Notes under the pieces: generated by a model
Databases searched by the model: none
Told to the model about the DNA's origin: nothing
What the model saw: the letters and a program-made list of their open reading frames with translations, nothing else
Assembly (NCBI GenBank): GCA_038030265.1
Contig: CM075943.1
Span: 33,542,001-33,606,000, forward strand
DNA length: 64,000 nt
Direction of reading: 5' to 3'
Source of the DNA: Corythucha ciliata
Taxonomy: Eukaryota > Arthropoda > Insecta > Hemiptera > Tingidae
Part shown: positions 33,131 through 45,239 of the stretch, in pieces
Layout: every line of letters begins with the position of its first letter
Position numbering within the stretch: the first letter of the stretch is position 1
Translations under genes and position numbers: made by a program

Positions 33131-34590
33131 CAAGGTGTTTCAGGAGGAATGATCAGGACTTTAACCAGTCGTAGTACTAACGAGGACGAACCAAAATCAC
33201 CATATGAACCTAGGGTCACAAACGCTTCGTTTCCGAGTTACGGGTATTTTTGTCATTTTTCGGTCAAACGCGTTCTTTTCGTCAATAATAATTTCTAGTC
33301 CTAGCCATTCTTAACAGAACAATACCGATTACATTTCTGAAAAGGCAGACATTTTAAGTTTAAGTAACGCTATTGCAACTAACCGAACTAATGTTTACTT
33401 AAGTATTTTCTTTTATTTCTCGAAACAACGAAAAAGTGAAAATTTGATTTTTACCGTTTCCTTCAAAGACGAATCTTCCGAAGTCTTCTGTGGTAAAGGT
33501 ACAGTTAAATAATTGGAAAAACATACCAGTGTTGTAAGCTACAAAATAGTTTTTTAAACTTTAAAATCGACGCATTTTTGACTGAGATACCACAGCGAAC
33601 GTTCAGAAATTTCTGATCAGATAGTCAAATTGAACCAAATTTCACCAAGCATAAAAAATTGAAAACAGCTATTTCCGCGTCAATCTTTGAATGTGCTCAC
33701 AGAAATAATTTCATGAAACGAATATCTCATGTTTTCGCCTAATAATTAATTTATCCTCTCCTCCCCCGCCCATCACCTACACCTCAACAGTAACCAAAAT
33801 TTTCCCGAAATGATGGAAAATGTGTAATTTACCCATCATAGTACATCATGTTATTTTGTCAAACTATTACTCCCTCCCATCCCTCCTCCTCACTTACCCA
33901 TCAACATATTCAAAATCCCACCAAAATGATCGAAAAGTTGTACTTTTGTTGACGGGTAGTTGAGGCCGATGGTGGGCTGTAATGGGAGGGGGGAGGGAGT
34001 TATTTTCAAACTAAATAACATTACAGCGTATTACCTAAGTATTGACGCGGAAACAACTGTTTTTATTTCTTTTATGGTAGGGGCAATATGGCTTAATTTG
34101 ACAATCTGATCAGGAATTTCTGAACATTCGCCGTGGTATCTCAGTACAAAATGCATTGATTTTAAAATTTAGAAAGCCATTTTGTGACTTACAACACCGG
34201 CATGTTTTTCCAATATGTAATTTAACCGTACCTTTACCACTGAAGACTTCGGAACATTCGTCTTTGAAGAAAACGGTGAAAATCAAATTTTCACTTTTTC
34301 AAGAAATAAAAGAAAATACTTAAACATTAGTTCGGTTAGTTGCAACAGCGTTTCTTAAACCCAAAATGTTTGCTCTTTTCATAAATGTAATCGGTATTGT
34401 TCTGTTACGAATGGTTAGACCGCTAGAAATAATTATTGACGAAAAGAACGCGTTTGGCCGAAAAATGACAAAAATACCTGTAACTCGGAAATGAAGCGTT
34501 TGCAACCCTAGGTTCATATAGTGATTTTGGTTCGTCCTCGTTAGTACTACGACTGGTTAAAGTCCTGATCATTCCTCCTGAAACACCCTG
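33131..34590. mobile_element. Large foldback element, CAGGGTGTTTC family
   Basis: A 1460-bp element flanked by TA (33129-33130, 34591-34592). The ends CAAGGTGTTTCAGGAGGAAT and the complement of CAGGGTGTTTCAGGAGGAAT match the 24.3-kb element. The inverted arms extend far inward: phrases at 33145, 33340, 33460 and 33600 all recur inverted at 34575, 34370, 34250 and 34120, so nearly 600-700 bp on each side can pair imperfectly around a CT/GA-rich centre at 33760-33990. Arm divergence indicates age. No transposase frame is seen. Confidence 0.85.
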
Positions 34591-34592
34591 TA

Positions 34593-35340
34593 TATGAACT
34601 CGGAACAAGTGATTGTCGAAAACGAACTTTTTTGCAACACATTTTCGATTTTTTGCACACGGCAAAATTTTGTGGCCATCGTCTCTGATCTTAATTCCAT
34701 CGAAAATAAAGTTCTAGATTCTACTATGGTAGAAATAATTAAACTATTGTTTGATATAGACGAATAAAATAAAACCGTATCTTTAACGTGGATTCCGGCC
34801 CGCAGGGGCGTAACGGGCAATGCAAATACGGACATATTAGCCAAAACCGCTCATACTGATACTTCGGCGGTAGAATTGAACTACACGTTCCATTATTTTG
34901 ATTTCTTCCAAAAAATTACTCCCATCCATCTTGACGATTGGAATCAGACTTACGTGTCCTCAAATAAGGGTGCATTTTATAAACAAATATTCCCTCTCGT
35001 TGTAAATAAAACATGGTTCTTTACCTAAGGACGGAGTAAAAAAGCTGAGAACTAATCATGGTCTATGTCAACAATATTTATTTAAATTGAATTTAACGAC
35101 AACTTCTGAATGTCCGAAATGTCAGGAACCGGGGACTCTGGAGCACGCAGTGATGGCCTGCAGACAGTACGAAGGATCACGAAATATCAATAATAATTTT
35201 AAAAATAATTTTCAGCAGACTTCCAAGTCATCTGCTGTCCGTTTAATCATCAAACTACATTAGAATCAAGTTGCTCATCAGTCTACAAACTTCTATATGA
35301 TTTCTTAAAAGACATTCACCTTGTAGTTTAATACCCGCAG
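34593..35340 (+). pseudogene. Non-LTR retrotransposon 3' end: RNase H and zinc knuckle
   Basis: Plus-strand reading gives FVAIVSDLNSIENKVLD, then one TAA, then LTWIPARRGVTGNANTDILAK. This is the end of an RNase H domain as carried by I-, R1- or Jockey-related LINEs. Further on, after frameshifts and stops near 35020-35090, ECPKCQEPGTLEHAVMACRQ gives the terminal CCHC-type knuckle. The 5' part is missing and the foldback element lies immediately upstream, so the copy is truncated and dead. The clade is not resolvable here. Confidence 0.75.
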
Positions 35341-36224
35341 AACTCTTCTGGCTGTGGTTTTCTAACTAATGCAAAAAAAAAAAATTGTGATTTTAATATT
35401 TTAAAAAAACAACAAATTTTAAACGTTTTAAACGCTCAAATGTTTTAATCATAAAAAACACGAGCATTTTGCTTTAAACAAGTGTTTAAAATTGTTACAG
35501 AGGGGGTAGTTATAGAGTTTTCCTGAAAACAACAATAACACTGTAAACAATTTCTGACGTTTGGCAAAGCTGAAAGGATAAGAATAGAAAGGCTTATTTC
35601 TTAATCCCTTACCTTGTCGATCAGTTCAACCTTAATACACTAACCCGATCCTTTGACCAACGTTCGGCCATTGACCATTCTCCGAGGTACTCACATAAAC
35701 CAAGTTCGGCGTAGTTATTAACACTTTGAAATGTACTGCACTGACCCCCCCCTCCCACCAACAACCAACTGGGCAATCTTCCTGGTGCTTGGACAATTTT
35801 TTCAAAAATAGCCCACATTTAAAGTGGGATGAAATTGATGCGTAATCTTGTGGTTTCACGACACGGGAAATCCTTAAATCGAGTTAACAGGTATAGCCAT
35901 GATTTTTAAGAGAGCAAATCACCAATCGCAATTATTTCGATTATTATCGCGATTATTTCGAAGTTGAAGTACGCCTCCATTCATTCTTTCAGGACGACAT
36001 AGTCTCAAAAGTCTACAAGTCCGAAATAACTTTAATTTCGATTCAAAAAAGCTTTAAAATTAATTATCACGTCCTCAGATGATAGCTCACCCCCACACCC
36101 CTTCCCCATCGGTGATGTTGCTAAATGTCAACGATCTGATGGGGAGGGAAATCTGGACCGAGCAAACAAAACATGGTGTTGTCATGGGGGAAAGAGATGG
36201 TCCGGAGTTGAGTAGTTCCTGGTC
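35341..36224. other. Intergenic DNA with an outlying repeat arm
   Basis: TCTACAAGTCCGAAATAACT with the following TTTCGATTCAAAAAAGCTTT (36011-36060) duplicates sequence at 36346-36395 inside the Harbinger-like element. Otherwise nothing is recognised. Confidence 0.45.
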
Positions 36225-36296
36225 GCCGCGGTGTCTTGGTGGTCTAAGAGCCGTACCGGAGATACGGTGGCCGGGTTCGATTCCCGCTCCGTGGCA
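36225..36296 (+). pseudogene. tRNA-like sequence, anticodon GGA
   Basis: The 7-bp acceptor GCCGCGG/CCGTGGC pairs fully (one G-U) and is followed by A. The anticodon stem CCGTA/TACGG is perfect, with loop CCGGAGA (GGA at 36258-36260). The T arm has TTCGATT with GGG/CCC. But U33 is replaced by C, the outer T-stem pair is broken, one extra base lies before the acceptor, and a serine anticodon with a short variable arm is abnormal. It is more likely a tRNA-derived SINE head or decayed gene. Confidence 0.45.
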
Positions 36297-36306
36297 GTTT
36301 CTTTTT

Positions 36307-37262
36307 CTCACGACACATATAGCACCATGTCACTGTTGATTATAAAACTACAAGTCCGATTTAACTTTAATTTCGATACAAAAAAGCTTTAAAGTTTTAT
36401 CAAAATGTTTGCGAATGGCATCTGTTTCCACATTCCACGCATGGCAACAAAAAACTTCTAGTTCGCACGAACTCGTATTGAATTTATCCGGTTGTGATTT
36501 TCGGTTGCTTCCTTCATTCGAAAATGGCACCTTTATCAAAGGTTGCTATTTGTGCTGCTCCGGCATTAATTTTAACGGAACTTGAAAAGAAACGGCAATG
36601 AGACACGGGATGGGGATGTCATCAGTCCTAAGAGCGAGAAACTCCAGTCAGTTTATAGCAGATTTAAGAACGGATGAAACCCGGCTCTTTCGAGAATTTA
36701 AATCGGATGTCGCAGTCGGACTTCGATTGAACAAAGACACCAACTTTCCAGAAATCCTACAGTCCGCCCGTGATACTATTAGATCACTGGACATCCACAA
36801 CGTATAAGTAGTCTGAGAAGCGCACTTTTATTAGCCCCACACTTATTTTACAGAAGAGAAAAGAAATTACGTAAATTTATCAAGGCTGCCAGCCAGAAAT
36901 CGTCTATTGCCATTGCGGGCTGACAGCTTTTGAAGGTTTTTTTATTTTAGCAAGTTGGGAACACACATATGCGCTACTTGTCAAGTACCGAATGTTCGGC
37001 AAGTAACCAGCTATTTTGATTGCTACTTATCTATTCACAAGGTCCTTGTGACACACATGCGTGATTTTTCAAGTACGCTATTCCCCTACGAAACGATCAA
37101 CATTCGTGCTAGCACTCGTTAAAATGGATAACAAGCAGCCGTTCTCACTGCAGCAGCAGCAGGAGTTGGAGGTTATTCCGAGCATTTTGTATTGTATCGA
37201 ATTTAAAGTTATTTCGGACTTGTATTTAACAACAGTGACATGGTACTTTATGTGTCGTGAGA
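36307..37262. mobile_element. PIF/Harbinger-like element, deleted
   Basis: Inverted arms (36307-36410 against about 37170-37262) begin CTCACGACACATA and include CCATGTCACTGTTG and ACAAGTCCGA. The interior carries the start of a Harbinger-type transposase in broken frames. The left end lies 10 bp from the tRNA-like sequence. Confidence 0.6.
36542..36768 (+). pseudogene. HARBI1-like transposase, N-terminal remnant
   Basis: The first frame reads APALILTELEKKRQ followed by TGA, resembling the start of PIF/Harbinger nucleases (ALILTELEKKR). In the next frame FIADLRTDETRLFREF matches the conserved L..LR.eD...FReFLRM block that follows in these proteins. A frame change lies between them and the catalytic DDE region is absent. 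Confidence 0.6.
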
Positions 37263-38008
37263 TGGTTCAGTTTAGGATCAATTATCCAAGCACGGAATTA
37301 CTTATAAAAATTTCAGATTCAGTTTCAATAATTAGTGATGGGTTAAATAATAGTTAACTGTTATGGATTAACTAACGACCAGTTAACCACGATAAAAAAT
37401 TACTGTTAAAAAATAACTCCAGACAGACGGTCTTATCCGTATTCAGCTAAAAAAACAACCCCTAGCAAATGAGACAATATACAACACTATATACATATTT
37501 CGGCTTGATCTCGCCCCGAATTTAGGGAAATTGACTGGCCACCGACCTAGGGTATATGTCCCAGGCCGACGCTCATGTTCATATACAGCTCCACTACATC
37601 TATCAAATGTGACAAGTTTCATGACTATGTTCTTACGGTTGAATGGGACTGTCGCCAGCTCTCGAAGCATTGGTTAATGAGATACAATACAAGGCAGTTG
37701 ATTAGTTCCAATCCTATACGAAGGTATTTTTGGGTAAAACTGTACACTTTCTGTTCTTTGGCGAAGACGATGGGCCTCCGAAAAGCCTCCAGCCATGTCT
37801 GATGGCTTCTTTTCATACCAAAGGAGTTTCCCCGTATGAGAGAGCATCTGTCAGTCTTCAATAAGAGTATTATACGCGTCATGTCCATATTGACCGGCTG
37901 AGTTTTTGTTTTGACATGCACAAACCTAGATGCCACCGAGGTCAAAACCTCAAATTTATTTTAACTACTGGTACTTCCCCTCGCACAGGTACAGCTGTGT
38001 ACGGGAAA
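37263..38008. other. Intergenic DNA, nothing supported
   Basis: Overlapping open frames on both strands at 37443-37945 lack motifs. CCTCAAATTTATTTTAACTA (37950) recurs inverted at 38100, belonging to the foldback that follows. Confidence 0.4.
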
Positions 38009-38211
38009 AGTGCCACCGCCCCCACATGTCATCAGATCTCGACCAAATTGGCATCGTGACACTCCTACACAAACCCTAGGTGTGGTGGAAAGTACCAATA
38101 TAGTTAAAATAAATTTGAGGGTTTGACCTCGGTGACACCTAGGGTTTGTGTAGAAGTGCCACCATGCCAAATTTGGTCGAGATCTGATGACGTGAGGGGG
38201 CGGTGGCACTT
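38009..38211. repeat. Foldback repeat (GTGCCACCGCCCCC arms)
   Basis: Arms of about 80 bp, 38009-38088 and 38132-38211, are inverted (GTGCCACCGCCCCCACATGT against CGTGAGGGGGCGGTGGCAC; CACAAACCCTAGGTGT against CACCTAGGGTTTGTGT). A shorter related arm lies at 37928-37975. Confidence 0.75.
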
Positions 38212-39053
38212 TATTTTTTTGGTCAGCAGATTAGGAAGTCCCAACTCGAGATATGAAGAAGGGACGCGGGAAGGGATGCGGAAAAATCAACGCAAAGAAA
38301 ACTGAGGTTCATCGCAACTGTCGCACTTGACTCGGTAGTCGGTACTTGCACAACATTGACAAGAAGCGGAGCATCCCTGAGTACGAAAAGGAGCGAGTAC
38401 CCACACACACTAATAGGAGTTCGGTGGGTAAAGCATATAATGTGCCCACTAAAAGAAGCCGAACATATATAAAGGCCTATTCATACACATCAGTACTGGC
38501 CTGAAACTATCCGCCTTGTCAAGGGAAAGATCATGACCGCCGCTTTCCACTCAGGTTCAAATACAGCCGAATAGCATGAGCAGGGGTTTCTTCAGCACTG
38601 CCCCTGGTGTGAAAAGAGTTTTGCGCTCAAGAAGCGTGTTTCCAGTTGGCTCGCAACAACAAACACAAATTCGATGATTTGTAGAAAATCCGTCACAAGT
38701 GGATCAGCCCCGCGCACTAACAAACACTGTTTGCGAACAATGCGAGGCGCGAATGATTGTTTCCACTGCACGCGCATCATGTTTGCAAACGTTTGCAAAC
38801 CCTGTTCGCGAACAATGCGCGTTCAGTGGACACGTGGCTTAACTCGAAACTCGATCACCCAAGTCAGTGAGTAGGGGCTTATGTTAAGAGTCGAGTCGAC
38901 CTCGAGGGATTATAAGTTCTGTTTAGCCCCAGCCAAGGTGAGCTCAAGAGATTTTAAACGCCGAACATAATTTACTGCCAAACACAAAATCCTTTGGACC
39001 CTCAGCCGCGCCTAAATCGGGCATTGGCTTTGTTTCTTTTCAGCACTGTCTTA
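38212..39053. other. Intergenic DNA, nothing recognised
   Basis: A segment near 38700-38830 has short near-repeats (TTTGCAAACGTTTGCAAAC and GCGAACAATGCG). There are no genes. Confidence 0.4.
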
Positions 39054-39196
39054 AGCCGGCTCTACGCAAGCGGTATTCCCCAAATAACGAGCAAAATATT
39101 TTTCAATTTCCAGTTGGTCGGTTTCTAGGCAATGCTAGACATTATTCAAGATTTTGGTCGTATTATTTGGAAAACACCGCATGTGTGGAGCCGGTT
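39054..39196. mobile_element. Harbinger-type MITE, family M6, unoccupied copy
   Basis: A 143-bp element with ends AGCCGGCTCTACGCAAGCGG and the complement of CCGCATGTGTGGAGCCGG, and TTA at both borders. The interior GGTTTCTAGGCAATGCTAGA is the uninterrupted version of the site occupied by the M4 foldback at 50086-50501. Confidence 0.75.
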
Positions 39197-39719
39197 TTAT
39201 GGTTTTATGATTACTCTGACATCATAGAAATTGCTTCAAAATATAGTCCAAAAAATCGACTTGTTTCACTGAGGAAAAGACAATGCATTTCTTTCTTATT
39301 GAAAAATCGTGTCAATATTATCCCAGCATCAAACAAACGCAACAGGCCAGTGGCTCATACTTTCGTCCCTCCTCTGTATGTGGAAATTGTTCTAAAAGTG
39401 GCTCCTCGTTGTGTCGTTGTTCAATGCTCTTATTCCAGTAATTTAAAACTAAAAAGGCTTTGAAAGCGGTTTGGGTTCTCGTTCTACCAGGCGAATAAAT
39501 GTAGAACGTTCGTGAAATTGCTCAGCAGTTCTTGTGTCTCAATTCATCCTACGATTTGATACGATACGGATAATCCGTGCCATTAGGTTGGTTCCTGGAA
39601 AAGGAGACCACGACGCTTCAAGCTCAGGACAAAAAACGGTCGTATCACGAGTCGAACCATTTAAACGAGGATGGGAGATAATTATTCAGGGTCATTTTCT
39701 TGAAAAGTTTTTTTCACTG

Positions 39720-40035
39720 ATCTTACTCACTCAAAAACCAATTTCGCAGGATTAACTCTCTCTAAAGCCAATTTTGTGGGTGTTGACTGTTGACTCACTC
39801 AAAAATGTTATTTCGCACGATTTTGGTCCTTCAAAAAGGTCATTCCCCGGTTGGCCTCTTTCGAATTCCATACTTTGCGGATTTTACACAAATTTTACGT
39901 TTTTAGCTATTTCAAATCTATTCTCGTCCTTAGCCCCTTAAAAAGCACAATGCCGCCGGTTTTGATCTATCAGAAACAAAATTCAATGATTCTTTCAAGT
40001 CAGAAAAACAAACTTTGCGTGGTTGGCTCCTTGAA
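39720..40035. repeat. Degenerate tandem array
   Basis: Phrases CCAATTTCGCAGGATTAACTC, CCAATTTTGTGGG and TTATTTCGCACGATTTTGG recur every 35-45 bp. Confidence 0.6.
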
Positions 40036-40233
40036 ACCGGTTCACTTCTCGGACGGTGAAAAAGGAGTCGCCCCGACAGTCGCGGGGCAAGCCGCGTGAC
40101 TTTCCAAGTCGCCAGACGCGGCGACAGTCGTCTAGTGTGTTATTACCTTTATTGTTTTTCTCACCTAATTGCGTTTTTTAAATCGAATCGGTTGTCTTAT
40201 TTTGTGAATCACTGTTTTTATATTAAATTTTAA

Positions 40234-40373
40234 GGCCTGTTTTATCAATTGTCGGTTAAGAAATTTAAAGAACCGATTTAGAAAAATCATCTGTGAACCA
40301 TGACGAAATGTTTGATCATGAAACAGATGAATTTTTCAGACAGCTCTTTAATCAACGATTGATAAAGCGGGCC
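40234..40373. mobile_element. Harbinger-type MITE, family M7
   Basis: A 140-bp element with ends GGCCTGTTTTATCAATTGTCG and the complement of CGATTGATAAAGCGGGCC, flanked by TAA on both sides (40231-40233, 40374-40376). Confidence 0.8.
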
Positions 40374-40550
40374 TAAGCCGTACTTAGTTGAAGATTTATT
40401 ATTAGGGTTGAGGCTTCGTTTTTATACTACTTCTTCTTCTTTTCGTGAGCCTTCGCCATCCTGAGCTGGAGGCACCGTTAGAGAAATAGCGATTTCCATT
40501 CAACACACTATACACAAGTGTAGTGCCGCGTCATCTCCATAAACATATGT

Positions 40551-40800
40551 TTCAATTCAGAGAGGACGGGTGGAAAAACTTACACTCATACTTGTGTATT
40601 GCATTGAATGGAAAATGCCAAAAGTGTTTTTGGCATGGAGGTAGGAACAAGTGGAGAGAGAGAAAGGCTTTTTCGCACGACTTGCACGGGAAGTGATGAG
40701 AACCGCACTGAAAACCTCCCTCGAAAGTGTCTGTTTTCGTCAACCCGTGCGGAAAAAACGAAAAAGGCACGGGTGTGTGTTAGGAGAACATCTGATTTGG

Positions 40801-40845
<45 letters not shown>

Positions 40846-41480
40846 GTTAACCAATGTTTGCTGTCCACAGATTATGTTCTCTTGAAGGTCTCAACTTGTA
40901 TTCTGTGATATGACGTTATTGTTATTGTTTTGTTTTGTTTTTTTTTGTTCCTCTTTCTGTCTGTGCCTGTTGGTTTGTTCACTGTGTTTGGGTTTCTCAC
41001 ACGTAAATACCATAACATTTCCAGAATGAGTACCTGCCTATAAATTCCCCATCGTCGTGCGAAAAACGTCGTTCATTACTCGTCGGAAAGTGAAATATCA
41101 TGTGCTCGTGTAATAGTCTCACTCAACTGCGTCTCGTTCGTCTAACAACACTCGCACGATATTTCTTACTTTCCGCACTTGTTCTGAAATGTACTATTTT
41201 ATTGTAGAAACATGTGAAGCCGGTTTTTCCGCTATTACACACGCACTGTTATCATTCTCATAGAGAGGACGGGAGGGGAATTTTTCAATTTTTCACTGAT
41301 CAAGTATCAAATTGCCAATGTTTTTGTTGGGTGAGACATGATAACAGATGGTATGTAGTAATGGCGACCGGCTTCACGAAAAATGCGTTTCACTCCTTCC
41401 ACTTGTTCCTACCTCCATCGTTTCTTGTTTTCTAACGGTGCCTCCTGCCCAGGATGCCGAAAGCTCAGGGAAAGAAGAAA
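40551..41480. repeat. Dispersed repeat R3, copy 1, with a 41-base T run
   Basis: The block has AATTCAGAGAGGACGGG with GGAGGTAGGAACAAGTGGA at 40551-40660. Related sequence in the same and opposite sense is at 41190-41440 (ACATGTGAAGCCGG, GGTGAGACATGATAACAGATGG, CCACTTGTTCCTACCTCCA). A run of 41 T occupies 40802-40842. The second copy is at 47130-47560. Confidence 0.6.
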
Positions 41481-42999
41481 AACGAAGCCTCAACCCTCTT
41501 TTGGTATACTACGGCTCTTTCTCCATACACGGTTGTTGCCTCATGAAGAAGTAATTATTGTTATATTGTGTACAAATTATTTGTTATGTTAAAATATATG
41601 GCTTAATAAATAAAAAAATAAATAAAAACCCCTAATAATACATCTTCAATCATCTGTTTTGATCTGAAATAATATTCAACTTGAGTGGTCACTAGACAAG
41701 TGAGACGAAGTGGGCCTAGACGGCGGTCTCACGAGTCGCCCCACGACCCCTCTCCCTCTTCCTTCTAGTGTACACTGACGAATTGGACCCTCTTTAAAAA
41801 AAATAAGCGAAGCTTTTTAGGTATTGGCCTACTCCGAAATTCAATTTTTGAAGTTGCCCCATCCCATGGGCGCCCCAGTTTCGTGCAGCCGATCTTATAT
41901 CTTAAATGCTTTATATATCACTGTCATTCTTAAAATAAAATTCCAAAGGGGCAAAAGGAAGGGGCCCTCATAAACAAGCGGCAAACAAAGTGAACAAAAC
42001 TCTTAGAACCATAAAATTATTCTATACCTATCCTGTAGGTATAGGATTAACGGAAAAAGGACAGTTCGGTCAACAAACTTCAATATGAGGAATGAATCCC
42101 CCCCTCTTCTTATCTACTACATGTTTAGTTCAACAGCCCGTATTTTCTGAAAGGCGTGAGCTTTCGGAAGCCCTTTTGCCTCAAGCCATCTACTAATACT
42201 TTTTAAAAAAGCAAAGATAGACGTTTTAAAACGCGTATTCTAAATGTTTATAAGTTTATTTTCAATTTTTAGCGCCCCTTGTTGTTGTTGTTCTTGTTGA
42301 TTTTCTTCTTTGTTCTGTAGTGATGAGTCAGAGTAATTTCAAGTGTTTAGTGTGTAATCTTATCTTTCACTGTCTTCGTGGGCATCTCCGCATGTGAAGC
42401 TGCATTAACGTGGAGCGAAACTTCCTCGCGAGGCAATGTTTCGCTGCACCGAATCTACAGGGAATTTCCTCGCGAAACAGTGTGAGCCGGCAGCTTAAGC
42501 GAGGCAATCGAGATGTTATCTTTGGCAGAGCCTGTCAATCGGTTTTTATAAATCCTGCGGCATCATCGTGTTTCTTCTTCATGACCATTCTGTACGTCTA
42601 AAAGAATTTTTCATTTTCGCAAATCAATTCATTAATAGGAGAATTGATTTTTCTTTGATTTTTCTCCAAGCGTCTTCATTGAGCCTTTTACTATGGTAGC
42701 CGGGATCTTTGGGTGCCCAAACATTTTTGTAATGTTTATGTGTTCGTCAATCAAACGAAAAAAACTTCCTCTTGACCGTTCATTTGTGCGGGGAACTGTA
42801 GAGAGAAAATACTGAAAGAAGACTGTTTGCCTCGCGACGCAAAAATACAAGTTCACACACAGCGAAACAAAGCAAGCGAAACACTTTGATGCTCTCTAGG
42901 AGGAGACCGACAGCCGGTGGCTCACGGCGAGGCAGCCTCGCGACGCGTGTTTCACCTCTCAGGGCATGTTCATATTTAGGCGAAACTGCCTCGCGAGGA
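41481..42999. other. Intergenic DNA with CTCGCGAG clusters
   Basis: At 42410-42500 and 42830-43000 several GCGAAAC...CTCGCGAGGC phrases occur on both strands. They suggest the two ends of a decayed inverted-repeat element, but I cannot set its borders. No gene is supported. Confidence 0.4.
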
Positions 43000-43520
43000 T
43001 GTTTAATAATAATATAATAATATTTATTGTTAGCGTAACAAGATTACAAAACAACGTCAAACATAAAAAAAATTAGGCCGGGGTGAACTCTTGCACAGAG
43101 TACGGTTCCAAGTGAAGCAGGAGTTCCTTGACCTTCCGCTTGAAGGGAATCGGTGGCAAGGCTTTTAGATGGGCCGGGAGCAGATTGAAAAGTTGCGGCC
43201 CATATGCCCTAGGGTTGTACGCATCCGACTTTTGTAGTCGACATTTAGCCCGAACAAGCTAATCTTTATTCCTCGTATTGTAAGAATACTGCAACGTTGG
43301 TACGTCTCCCTGACTCTCAAGATTCTTCACGTGGCAAAGTATTTCGAGAATATATACGTGGCGTAAAATGTGCGTATTTCAGATCTCATCTCCGAATTTG
43401 GAGCGGCATGACGCTCGAGGTCTAGACTTCGATAACAGTCGGATCGCCCTCTTATGCAAATGAAATATGCGCGATGCATGAGGCGAATTTCCCCACACGA
43501 GAATTCCGTTTTCACGGCTG
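43000..43520 (-). pseudogene. LINE reverse transcriptase C-terminus and 3' tail
   Basis: Minus-strand reading gives NGILVWGNSPHASRIFHLHK, then RAIRLLSKSRPRASCRSKFG and one TGA. After it come YNTRNKD, another stop, and LFNLLPAHLKALPPIPFKRK ending EPYSVQEFTPA. This is the typical end of a non-LTR reverse-transcriptase ORF2 of the CR1/Jockey type. It is followed by a short 3' UTR and an (ATT)-rich tail at 43000-43030 on the plus strand. The copy is 5'-truncated, as LINE insertions usually are, and carries in-frame stops. Confidence 0.8.
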
Positions 43521-43530
43521 TCGTTTTGGC

Positions 43531-45239
43531 CGTGGAAAACTCTCTACATTTGGGCCTTGTATATCGGTATTAGATGAGGCCATCATTTTCGTTGATCTAG
43601 ATTTTCGTAAGATGGTGGCCTCCGTCGGAGGCAACTGGACCATTCAACGAAAATCTATTCATATTTGACCCATAACTAATATAGTTTTCGGCGGTACACG
43701 CGCGCTTGACTCGATGGACATGCGCGCACATAGATGCGCCAGTTTACTTCAGAAAGAATTTCTCTTCCCTTGATTTGATCAGCAGCGTCCATCTTCTTCA
43801 CAGTCTATAATAAAATGATTTAGTTACAGTGTCCATGTACACGGCTGCTGGATGCCAGAGCTAAGACAATTGAAATGACTGATTGAATTTCTCCCTGTCT
43901 TTGGTCAACCGAAGACCAAAGTCTGTCAAGGGAATAAACCCAGCAGTCAAATCATATCTCATAAGGAAAACACATGTTTGGTGATTTCCTTTAGATGTTA
44001 CCGTCTGTTATGAATACAAATAATCTTTCTTCTGGCTAAAAGGATACTGTTCCAATGTTGAAGGGCAGGGTAATAGAAAATAAAGGTTCAGGTTTTAAAA
44101 ACTGGTCAGTCAGACCTGCCAGCTTTTGTTGACCCAGAAAACTTTTCTATAAAATAAACGTCTTCTTTTTTCGGGAAGATGAAGAGGTCGATAGTAATAT
44201 AAATGTCCCTAAAAAGTGTGGAGTTTTACTTAGGGGGAAAACCTGTAGAAAAGAAGGAATGAATGATGTCGGGGGGACTTTCTAGCCACCTCTCTGACCC
44301 CTCACCTCTTCCTCATCCGCTTACCAAATTGCAGTCATCAGTTGAGTAGTCACAAGTCAAAAGATGACTCAAAAAAAGCCGCCTGCATCCTCCTCTTTCA
44401 TACTAAGACGTTCCATGAGCTGGACCGCAGGTCAAAACTCCCTAGGGGCCTCTCCTTCTTAATGTTTAAGTGGCTTCTCAGTAGGGGGCCCTCAATCAAC
44501 ATGTGTGATACGTTTGGTCGAACACTAATTAAGAAAGGTTTTTCAAAGCAGAGGATGCTCAAGAAGGACATTATTTTTGTTGTTACGAAGTATGGAAAGT
44601 AATAAATTTGATCTTATCAATCACAAACTGCAGCATTAAATGTATCCAATTAAGTGCACCTAAAGCTATTCAAACGAATTTATATTTTCAGTCTTTTGGT
44701 AAATCTCTAACCCACTATCACGTTGAACGGAGAATTAATGTCAAAACTTCAGACACCAGGCTAATAGACAGGCCGAAATCCTCAAAGAAGACCACACCTT
44801 TCGTTTTGACCCCCTTTTTTCTTATTTCTTTTCAACTAATCCTTTTGCAAAAGAAAGACGAAGAAAAAAATAAAAAAAGGCAAACGCCTGGACCAAAACA
44901 CCTCTTTAAAAGAAGAAAAAGCTTTCCTATTCCTTTTTCTTTCACTCTAATCTATACGTTTCAAAGCTTGAAAGTTGACATAAGAACCCTACCACACCCC
45001 TGATCCATCAGTTCGGGCATAACCCGCAAGACCTCCCGGGTTGTGTTGTGTCTTTTGTATTGTTCGGGCTTAACCGATAGGATACAAAATATTACTGAAA
45101 CTAACACAGTTTCTCACCTTCTAAAAAGAGAGAGAGAGAGAGTGAGAGAGAGAAGAAAACGAGAGGTACAACGAATGAACGGTTGTGAGTTTAGGTGAGA
45201 GGTATGATGAGGGGGAGCCTTAAAATCTCGTGATTGACA
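43531..45239. other. Intergenic DNA, no supported gene
   Basis: Open frames at 44342-44602 and 44608-45003 start at non-ATG codons, are compositionally biased and match nothing I know. A (GA)n tract lies at 45124-45160. Confidence 0.45.

Noticed and set aside
34320..34844. Minus-strand open frames of 65-91 residues
   Set aside because: They fall in the arm of the large foldback and antisense to the LINE RNase H remnant.
38180..38200. CTGATGA in a foldback arm, a possible third hammerhead core
   Set aside because: No GAAA follows at a distance that would allow stem II, and no stem III or cleavage triplet is present.
40802..40842. 41-base T run as a retroposed poly(A) tail
   Set aside because: No gene-like or SINE-like sequence with target duplications could be tied to it.
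44342..45003. Open frames of 86 and 131 residues
   Set aside because: Non-ATG starts, compositional bias and no recognisable motif or splice sites.
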